From JAWLHA01 sp041690535 (GTDB lineage Bacteria; Pseudomonadota; Gammaproteobacteria; Thiohalomonadales; Thiohalomonadaceae), in the NCBI GenBank assembly GCA_041690535.1, contig JAWLHA010000067.1, positions 1-21,800 of the forward strand: a DNA stretch of 21,800 nt. The letters are read 5' to 3'. Position numbers and translations under genes: made by a program. Below, one piece after another: positions 16,412 to 21,800 of the stretch. Under the pieces are notes generated by a model, which saw only the letters and a list, made by a program, of their open reading frames with translations, ran no database searches and was not told where the DNA came from. Positions within the stretch are counted from its first letter, which is position 1. Each line of letters begins with the position of its first letter.

Positions 16412-16441
16412 GTTGCTGGTTGCTTGGTCGGTGGGGGCGGG
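16412..16441 (+). repeat. Contracted heptamer array with shared flank
   Basis: GTTGCTG, GTTGCTT, GGTCGGT followed by GGGGCGGG. The same right flank (GGTCGGTGGGGGCGGG) follows the longer array at 21493-21541, so the two loci descend from one repeat and differ in unit number. The rest of 16442-16586 shows no gene or repeat that I recognise. Confidence 0.6.
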
Positions 16442-16596
16442 ACCCTGCTGCGAATTCGGCTTCGATGACCATTCGGTCCGAGGGTGGGCCTCCTACTCCT
16501 GCGGAGCAGGTGTAGCCATGATTTCGTGCTTTTCGGGCGGGGGTATTTCACCAAGGGCGGATTCACCCCCCCTGCGTGGTCGGGTTCTGTGCCGGG

Positions 16597-16650
16597 CAGG
16601 GTAAACGCATATTCACAGCACGGCCGTGACGTAAGTATGCGTTTACCCTG
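16597..16650. mobile_element. Minimal MITE copy F (54 bp) with 10-bp duplication
   Basis: CAGGGTAAACGCATA at the left (16597-16611) and nearly the full complement ending at 16650, enclosing only CACAGCACGGCCGTGACGT, the left subterminal region of the family. Flanks CTGTGCCGGG (16587-16596) and CTGCGCCGGG (16651-16660) match 9/10. It is either an internally deleted derivative or the shortest mobile form. It lies directly upstream of the RDD gene promoter. Confidence 0.8.
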
Positions 16651-16691
16651 CTGCGCCGGGGCGAGGGTCTGCCGGGGCCTGCGGCCGATGC

Positions 16692-16697
16692 TATACT
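16692..16697 (+). promoter_or_regulatory. Possible -10 box of the RDD gene
   Basis: TATACT, 35 nt before the ATG at 16733. At 17-bp spacing upstream is CTGCCG (16669-16674), a 3/6 match to TTGACA. The position, just after MITE F, fits a gene with its own start of transcription. Confidence 0.35.
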
Positions 16698-16732
16698 CCC
16701 CTTCCTTTGAACGTCCGGACCCAACGAGACTC

Positions 16733-17167
16733 ATGCCCCAAGCGCCTGAAAACCTCCCCCATGCCGGTCTGCTGCGGCGGTTGGCCGCGATCCTCTATGA
16801 CGGGTTGCTGTTGTTGGCGGTCCTGTTCATCGCCGGCGCGCTAGCGCTTTCGTTTACGGGAGGGGAGGCGGTCAAGGCGGGCAATCCGCTGTTCACCACC
16901 TACCTCTTCTTCGTCAGCTTCTTCTTTTTCGCCTGGTTTTGGACGCACGGTGGTCAAACCCTTGGGATGCGCGCCTGGCGTCTGCGGGTTCAGCAGCGCA
17001 ACGGCGACCCCATCACCCTCTGGCAGGCGCTGCTGCGCTTTTTGGTGGCCATACCCTCCTGGCTTCTCCTCGGCCTTGGCTTCCTCTGGTCGTTGCTGGA
17101 CAAGGAGAAGATGACCTGGCACGACCGCTACTCCATGACGGTGATGGTGGTGTTGCCGAAAAAGTGA
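16733..17167 (+). CDS. RDD family membrane protein
   Basis: A 144-residue inner-membrane protein with the RDD domain. Conserved residues are visible: arginines at 15-16 (GLLRRLAAILYDG), D23 in the first helix, and D123 and D131 at the end (LDKEKMTWHDRYS). Three membrane helices: about 19-40, 53-72 (very Phe-rich) and 100-121. The GGQTLGMRAWRLRV segment (73-86) is typical of the family. RDD proteins are of uncertain function, with transport or ion roles proposed for some. The start is the ATG at 16733; an open frame extends upstream to 16484 but those codons cross MITE F and repeats and are not coding. It often follows lptFG in related bacteria, though here 547 bp of repeats separate them. Confidence 0.9.
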   Translation: MPQAPENLPHAGLLRRLAAILYDGLLLLAVLFIAGALALSFTGGEAVKAGNPLFTTYLFFVSFFFFAWFWTHGGQTLGMRAWRLRVQQRNGDPITLWQALLRFLVAIPSWLLLGLGFLWSLLDKEKMTWHDRYSMTVMVVLPKK

Positions 17168-17188
17168 TGGGCACACCCTGGGGAAAGG

Positions 17189-17216
17189 TACGAGATTCGA
17201 GGGGCGAGATGCGAGG
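17189..17216 (+). repeat. Heptamer array after RDD gene (left, NNCGAGN type)
   Basis: TACGAGA, TTCGAGG, GGCGAGA, TGCGAGG: four 7-bp units starting 21 bp after the stop. It pairs in inverse orientation with 17278-17312. Between the two (17217-17277) there is no recognised feature. Confidence 0.75.
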
Positions 17217-17277
17217 GGGTGAGTCGCTACGCGACAGGTCTTTGAATCAAACCAGCCGCGCGCAGCGCCTCCGCCTC

Positions 17278-17312
17278 CTCGTCCCTCGAATCTTGTATCT
17301 CGCATCTCATAC
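17278..17312 (-). repeat. Heptamer array (right, inverted partner)
   Basis: CTCGTCC, CTCGAAT, CTTGTAT, CTCGCAT, CTCATAC on the plus strand: five 7-bp units, the complement of the NNCGAG pattern at 17189-17216. The two arrays can fold on each other as a long imperfect stem around a 61-bp middle. Confidence 0.7.
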
Positions 17313-17344
17313 CGTCCCCGCTGTCCAACCTCAGGCCTCTCCCG

Positions 17345-17510
17345 CAGGGTGAACGCATACTCACCCAAGAGCGACGTAAGTCCTTGAAAGCAGGTCGTCG
17401 GCCGCATGGACGCGGCCGTCGAGCGTACAGGGATGTATTTACAGCGTACCTGCTTTCAAGGACTTACGTCGCTCACGGCACGGCTGTGACGTTAGTATGC
17501 GTTCACCCTG
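17345..17510 (-). mobile_element. MITE copy D (166 bp, reverse orientation)
   Basis: Perfect 17-bp outer ends (CAGGGTGAACGCATACT at 17345 and complement ending 17510). The arm order is reversed relative to copy B. It lacks both the 50-bp block and a second internal stretch between GGCCGCATGGA and CGCGGCCGTC. The inner arms are nearly perfect complements, so the transcript would fold into one long hairpin. No clean target duplication: GCCTCTCCCG on the left and CTGTCCCTCC on the right. It ends 18 bp before the -35 box of the purL promoter. Confidence 0.85.
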
Positions 17511-17528
17511 CTGTCCCTCCTATCTCCA

Positions 17529-17557
17529 CTGACACCGAAAGCCGCTTCCAGTATCAT
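17529..17557 (+). promoter_or_regulatory. Sigma-70 promoter of purL
   Basis: CTGACA (17529-17534), exactly 17 bp, TATCAT (17552-17557): 5/6 matches in both boxes, the best promoter match in the window. Transcription would start near 17564, about 35 nt before the purL ATG. I saw no convincing 16-bp PurR operator, but cannot score one by eye. Confidence 0.6.
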
Positions 17558-17598
17558 TCCGCTTTCCCCGAGAACCACTTAGAAGGCGCTGCACTCTC

Positions 17599-20500
17599 AT
17601 GCTCGTACTGCGCGGAAGTCCCGCTCTCTCCACCTTCCGGACCGAAAAACTGCTTGCCCAGTTGCGCGAGCGGGTCCACGGGATTCGGCACATCTACGCC
17701 GAGTTCGTCCACTTCGCCAGTCTCGAAGGGCGGTTGACGGCCGAAGAGCAGGGGGTACTCGAACAGATCCTCAGCTACGGCCCGGCGATCCCCGCCGAGG
17801 AGCCGCAGGGGCAGCTGCTGTTGGTGGTGCCGCGTACCGGGACCATCTCCCCCTGGTCCACCAAGGCGAGCGACATCGCCCACAACTGCGGCCTGAGCAA
17901 GGTCAAGCGGCTGGAGCGCGGCGTGGCCTACTACCTGACCGGGGAGGGCGAACTGGACGAGGAGACCCTGGGGCCGGCCGCGGCGCTGCTGCACGACCGC
18001 ATGACCCAGACGGTGCTCGGTAGCCTGGAGGAGGCGGATGGCCTGTTCGCCGAGGCCGAGCCGCGCCCCATGACCTCCGTGGACATTCTGGGCGGTGGGC
18101 GCGATGCGCTGGTGGTGGCCAACACCGCCCTGGGGCTGGCCCTGGCCGACGACGAGATCGACTACCTGGTGGAGAACTTCACCGCCCTGGGGCGCAACCC
18201 CACGGACGTGGAGCTCTACATGTTCGCCCAGGCCAACTCCGAGCATTGCCGGCACAAGATCTTCAACGCCGACTGGGTGATCGACGGCACCGCCAAGCGC
18301 CGCTCGCTCTTCTCCATGATCCGCAACACCCACGAGCAGCATAGCGAGGGGGTGCTCTCGGCCTACAAGGACAACGCCTCGGTGATCGAGGGCTTTGAGG
18401 CGGGCCGCTTCTTCCCCGAGCCGGGCAGCAACGAGTACGGCTACCACCAGGAGCCGGTGCACATCCTCATGAAGGTGGAGACCCACAACCACCCCACCGC
18501 CATCTCCCCCGACCCCGGCGCGGCCACCGGCTCCGGCGGCGAGATCCGCGACGAGGGGGCCACCGGCCGGGGCTCCAGGCCCAAGGCGGGGCTGACCGGT
18601 TTCTCCGTCTCCAACCTGCGCATCCCTGGTGCGGTGCAGCCGTGGGAGAGCGACTACGGCAAGCCGGGGCGCATCGTCTCCGCCCTGGACATCATGCTGG
18701 AGGGGCCCATCGGGGCGGCCTCCTTCAATAACGAATTCGGCCGCCCGGCCATCAACGGCTACTTCCGCACCTTCGAGGAGAAGGTCCCCGGCCCCAACGG
18801 CGAGGAGGTGCGCGGCTACCACAAGCCCATCATGTTGGCCGGTGGTCTTGGCAACATCCGCGCCGAGGACGTGGAGAAGGGGCAGATCCCCCCGGGGGCG
18901 CAATTGGTGGTGCTCGGCGGCCCGGCCATGCTCATCGGTCTCGGCGGTGGCGCCGCCTCCTCCATGGCCTCCGGCCAGAGCGCCGAAGACCTGGACTTCG
19001 CCTCCGTGCAGCGCAGCAACCCGGAGATGGAGCGTCGCTGCCAGGAGGTCATCGACCGCTGCTGGCAGCGGGGCGAGGCCAACCCCATCGTCTCCATCCA
19101 CGACGTGGGGGCCGGCGGGCTCTCCAACGCCATGCCGGAGTTGGTGAACGACGCCGGCCGCGGCGCCCGCTTCGAGCTGCGGGCCATCCCCAATGACGAT
19201 CCCGGCATGTCGCCCAAGGAGATCTGGTGCAACGAGGCGCAGGAGCGCTACGTGCTGGCGGTGGACGCCGACAGCATGGAGGCCTTTGCCGCCATTTGCG
19301 AGCGCGAGCGCTGCCCCTATGCGGTGATCGGCGAGGCCACCGAGGAGCGCCAGCTGGTGCTGGGCGATGGCCACTTCGAAAACACCCCCATCGACATGCC
19401 CATGGAGGTGTTGCTCGGCAAGCCGCCGAAGATGCTGCGCGAGGTGAGCCACAAGCCCTTTGCCAAGGCGGACTTCCCCACTGCGGGACTGGATGTGAAG
19501 GACGCCGCCTACCGGCTGCTGCGCCTGCCCACCATTGCCGACAAGCGCTTCCTTATCACCATCGGCGATCGCACCGTCACCGGTCTGGTGGCCCGCGACC
19601 AGATGGTGGGCCCCTGGCAGGAGCCGGTGGCCGACTGCGGCGTGACCGCCACCAGCTACGACACCTACACCGGCGAAGCCATGGCCATGGGCGAGCGCAC
19701 CCCGGCGGCGCTGGTGGACCACGCCGCCTCGGCCCGCATGGCGGTGGGCGAGGCGATCACCAACATCGCCGCGGCGCGCATCGGCAAGCTCTCCGACATC
19801 AAACTCTCCGCCAACTGGATGGCCCCCGCCGGCCACCCGGGCGAGGATGCGGGGCTCTATGATGCGGTCCATGCGGTGGGCATGGAGCTCTGCCCGGCCC
19901 TCGGCATCGCCATCCCTGTGGGCAAGGACTCCATGTCCATGAAGACCGTCTGGCGGGAGAACGACGAGGCCAAGTCGGTGACCGCCCCGCTGTCGCTCAT
20001 CATCAGCGCCTTCGCCCCCGTGCAGGATGTGCGCAAGACCCTCACCCCGCAGCTGCGTACCGACCGCGGTGAGACCGATCTCATCCTCATCGACCTCGGC
20101 AAGGGGCGCAACCGCCTGGGCGGCTCCTGTCTGGCCCAGGTCTACAAACAGACCGGGCACCACGCCCCCGACCTGAACGACCCGGGGCTGTTCAAGGCCT
20201 TCTTCGACACCCTCCAGGGCCTCAGCGAGGCGGGCAAGCTGCTGGCCTACCACGACCGCTCCGACGGCGGGCTGTTCGTGACGCTCTGCGAGATGGCCTT
20301 CGCCGCACGCACCGGTTTGTCGGTGCAGCTGGAGCGGCTGGGCGAGGACCCTGTGGCCGCCCTCTTCAGTGAAGAGTTGGGCGCCGTGATCCAGGTGCGC
20401 CACGGCGATGCGCAGGCGGTGCTGGCGCGGCTGCACGAGGCCGGGCTGGGCAAGCACAGCTTCGTCATCGGCGCACCGAACGAGGCCGACCGGCTGGTGT

Positions 20501-21492
20501 TCCGCAGCGGCGAACAGACCCTGCTGGATGAGACCCGCATCGACCTGCAGCGCGCCTGGTCCGAGACCTCCTTCCAGATGCAGTCGCTGCGCGACAATCC
20601 CGACTGCGCCAAGGAGGAGTTTGACCGCTTGCTGGACCTCATCGATCCCGGCCTGCACGCGGAGCTCTCCTTTGACGTGAACGAGGATGTGGCCGCCCCC
20701 TTCATCGCCACCGGGGCGCGCCCCCGGGTGGCCATCCTGCGTGAGCAGGGGGTGAACGGCCAGATTGAGATGGCCGCGGCCTTCGACCGGGCGGGTTTCG
20801 CCGCGGTGGACGTGCACATGAGCGACATCATCGCCGGACGGGTGAAGCTCGAAGACTTCAAGGGGATGGTCGCCTGCGGCGGCTTCTCCTACGGCGACGT
20901 GCTGGGCGCCGGCGAGGGGTGGGCCAAGTCCATCCTCTTCAATCCGCGGGCCCGGGACGAGTTCGAGGCCTTCTTCCGCCGCGGGGACAGCTTCGGCCTG
21001 GGGGTCTGCAACGGCTGCCAGATGATGTCCAACCTCTACACCCTCATCCCCGGCGCCGAGGCGTGGCCCCACTTCGTTCGCAACCGCTCCGAGCAGTTCG
21101 AGGCGCGGCTGGCGCTGGTGGAGGTGGTGAAGTCGCCCTCCCTGTTCCTTGCAGGGATGGAAGGCTCGGTCATGCCCATCGCAGTGGCCCACGGCGAGGG
21201 GCGCGCGGAGTTCCGGCCCGGCCACAGCCCGGCTCAGGCACTGGAGAGCGGCCAAGTGGCGCTGCGCTACGTGGACAACCACGGCGACCCGACCGAGCTC
21301 TACCCCGGCAACCCCAACGGCTCGCCCCTCGGCATCACCGGCCTGACCAACGCGGATGGACGCTTCACCATCCTGATGCCCCACCCGGAACGCGTCTTCC
21401 GGGCGGTGCAGTACTCCTGGCGCCCCGACGAGTGGCGCGAGGACGGTCCGTGGATGCGGATGTTCAGGAATGCGCGGGTTTGGGTGGGGTAG
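17599..21492 (+). CDS. purL: Phosphoribosylformylglycinamidine synthase (FGAM synthase)
   Basis: A 1297-residue single-chain enzyme of the fourth step of purine synthesis: FGAR + Gln + ATP to FGAM, in the cytosol. Domains in order: PurS-like N-terminus (1 to about 150; LRGSPALSTFRTEKLL), linker, two AIRS-type ATP domains (AQANSEHCRHKIFNADW near 210; ETHNHPTAISPDPGAATGSG from 294; HDRSDGG at 885-891), and a glutamine amidotransferase from about 1040 (PRVAILREQGVNG). The amidotransferase triad is C1137 in GVCNGCQ, with H1262 and E1264 in PHPERVF. All match the E. coli large form in length and order. The ATG at 17599 gives the expected MLVLRGSPALS start; AAGG is 12 nt away. It overlaps the converging regulator gene by 29 bp. 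Confidence 0.98.
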   Translation: MLVLRGSPALSTFRTEKLLAQLRERVHGIRHIYAEFVHFASLEGRLTAEEQGVLEQILSYGPAIPAEEPQGQLLLVVPRTGTISPWSTKASDIAHNCGLSKVKRLERGVAYYLTGEGELDEETLGPAAALLHDRMTQTVLGSLEEADGLFAEAEPRPMTSVDILGGGRDALVVANTALGLALADDEIDYLVENFTALGRNPTDVELYMFAQANSEHCRHKIFNADWVIDGTAKRRSLFSMIRNTHEQHSEGVLSAYKDNASVIEGFEAGRFFPEPGSNEYGYHQEPVHILMKVETHNHPTAISPDPGAATGSGGEIRDEGATGRGSRPKAGLTGFSVSNLRIPGAVQPWESDYGKPGRIVSALDIMLEGPIGAASFNNEFGRPAINGYFRTFEEKVPGPNGEEVRGYHKPIMLAGGLGNIRAEDVEKGQIPPGAQLVVLGGPAMLIGLGGGAASSMASGQSAEDLDFASVQRSNPEMERRCQEVIDRCWQRGEANPIVSIHDVGAGGLSNAMPELVNDAGRGARFELRAIPNDDPGMSPKEIWCNEAQERYVLAVDADSMEAFAAICERERCPYAVIGEATEERQLVLGDGHFENTPIDMPMEVLLGKPPKMLREVSHKPFAKADFPTAGLDVKDAAYRLLRLPTIADKRFLITIGDRTVTGLVARDQMVGPWQEPVADCGVTATSYDTYTGEAMAMGERTPAALVDHAASARMAVGEAITNIAAARIGKLSDIKLSANWMAPAGHPGEDAGLYDAVHAVGMELCPALGIAIPVGKDSMSMKTVWRENDEAKSVTAPLSLIISAFAPVQDVRKTLTPQLRTDRGETDLILIDLGKGRNRLGGSCLAQVYKQTGHHAPDLNDPGLFKAFFDTLQGLSEAGKLLAYHDRSDGGLFVTLCEMAFAARTGLSVQLERLGEDPVAALFSEELGAVIQVRHGDAQAVLARLHEAGLGKHSFVIGAPNEADRLVFRSGEQTLLDETRIDLQRAWSETSFQMQSLRDNPDCAKEEFDRLLDLIDPGLHAELSFDVNEDVAAPFIATGARPRVAILREQGVNGQIEMAAAFDRAGFAAVDVHMSDIIAGRVKLEDFKGMVACGGFSYGDVLGAGEGWAKSILFNPRARDEFEAFFRRGDSFGLGVCNGCQMMSNLYTLIPGAEAWPHFVRNRSEQFEARLALVEVVKSPSLFLAGMEGSVMPIAVAHGEGRAEFRPGHSPAQALESGQVALRYVDNHGDPTELYPGNPNGSPLGITGLTNADGRFTILMPHPERVFRAVQYSWRPDEWREDGPWMRMFRNARVWVG

Positions 21493-21800
21493 GGTTGCTG
21501 GTTGCTGGTTGCTGGTCGTTGGTCGTTGGTCGTTGGTCGGTGGGGGCGGGCGGTTGTAAATCGCTCTTCTCCCATCCGGGGCGGTAGGCATTCCAGTCGA
21601 TCCCCAATTTGCGCATGCGCGCTCTGAGGGTGTGGGGGTTGATGCCGAGCAGCCTGGCGGCACCGAATGGCCCTTCGATGCGACCGTGGGTCCGTTGCAG
21701 TGCGGAACGGATATGCCCCGCCATCGCCTCGTCCAGGGTGGCGAATTCTTCGCCTGTGGTGGTGTCGGGTTGGCGGGGACCTCTGGGCTGGGCATTGATG
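21464..21800 (-). CDS. C-terminal part of a Fis-type HTH regulator (probably sigma-54 activator)
   Basis: An open frame runs from the window edge to a TGA at 21464-21466; the 5' part is outside. The visible segment has the Fis-type helix-turn-helix: LDEAMAGHIRSALQRTHG, RIEGPFGAARLLGINPHT, LRARMRKLGIDW. The GRIEGP-x-GAARLLG-x-x-P-x-TLR pattern is typical of the DNA-binding end of sigma-54-dependent activators (FhlA/NorR-like); the AAA+ domain would lie outside the window, so the class is inferred. After the HTH the frame continues about 40 residues of low-complexity Pro/Thr/Gln sequence (TDQRPTTNDQQPATSN) encoded by the heptamer array at 21493-21541, ending inside the 3' end of purL. The tail is probably not functional. 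Confidence 0.75.
   Translation of the reverse strand, partial: INAQPRGPRQPDTTTGEEFATLDEAMAGHIRSALQRTHGRIEGPFGAARLLGINPHTLRARMRKLGIDWNAYRPGWEKSDLQPPAPTDQRPTTNDQQPATSNPTPPKPAHS
21493..21541 (+). repeat. Heptamer tandem array after purL
   Basis: Seven 7-bp units starting at the base after the purL stop: GGTTGCT three times, GGTCGTT three times, GGTCGGT once, followed by GGGGCGGG. The block structure (3+3+1) suggests two separate expansion events. It is read as protein on the minus strand by the Fis-type regulator frame. Confidence 0.9.

Noticed and set aside
16484..16732. N-terminal extension of the RDD protein
   Set aside because: It crosses MITE F and intergenic repeats; the RDD domain begins normally after the ATG at 16733.
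17335..17520. Target duplication for MITE D
   Set aside because: Adjacent 10-mers match only 4/10; a shifted CTCTCCC/CTGTCCC alignment is too weak.
17554..21795. 1413-codon open frame antisense to purL
   Set aside because: It mirrors the GC-rich codons of purL and also spans the heptamer array; no motifs are visible.

Overview
The window is chromosomal DNA of a GC-rich gammaproteobacterium. Evidence for this is the pepA-holC-(small gene)-valS cluster divergent from lptF-lptG, the ydbH-ynbE-ydbL trio, and a single-chain PurL of about 1300 residues. The dense short intergenic repeats resemble Chromatiales or Ectothiorhodospiraceae genomes, but that placement is from memory and tentative. No phage, CRISPR, tRNA or rRNA was seen.

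Layout. 1-211: right part of a MITE (copy A). 265-1029: TatD-family hydrolase (yjjV-like). 1030-1525: no gene; a 28-bp inverted repeat and a second type of MITE with a 10-bp target duplication. 1526-2266: tcdA (tRNA ct6A dehydratase). 2377-2601 (-): small unknown protein. 2602-2998: no convincing protein gene; a strong minus-strand terminator and a candidate small RNA. 2999-4267: UMF1-type MFS transporter. 4268-4702: complete MITE copy B, then the ydbH upstream region. 4703-8164: ydbH-ynbE-ydbL, predicted inner-to-outer-membrane lipid bridge. 8307-11105 (-): valS. 11106-11324: valS promoter region and a decayed MITE (E). 11325-13658 (-): small conserved gene, holC, pepA. 13659-14044: divergent promoter region carrying MITE copy C. 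14045-16185: lptF-lptG, the LPS exporter permeases, overlapping by ATGA. 16186-16732: repeats (heptamer arrays, a 29-bp perfect inverted repeat, minimal MITE F). 16733-17167: RDD membrane protein. 17168-17598: heptamer arrays, MITE D and the purL promoter. 17599-21492: purL. 21464-21800 (-): C-terminal end of a Fis-type HTH regulator running off the window.

The genes are mostly housekeeping: translation (valS), tRNA modification (tcdA), replication clamp loader (holC), peptide turnover (pepA), purine synthesis (purL), and two envelope systems, LPS export (lptFG) and a YdbH/YnbE/YdbL phospholipid bridge.

The unusual content is intergenic. At least six copies (54 to 268 bp) of a miniature element with CAGGGT... 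ends lie between genes. Three are flanked by recognisable 10-bp duplications (10/10, 9/10 and 8/10 matches). The CAGGG end plus an 8-10 bp duplication is the signature I recall for the ISAs1 transposase family, and no transposase is present here. One copy separates pepA from its likely promoter. Period-7 tandem arrays follow the stop codons of pepA, lptG, the RDD gene and purL, and one array encodes the C-terminal tail of the last regulator.
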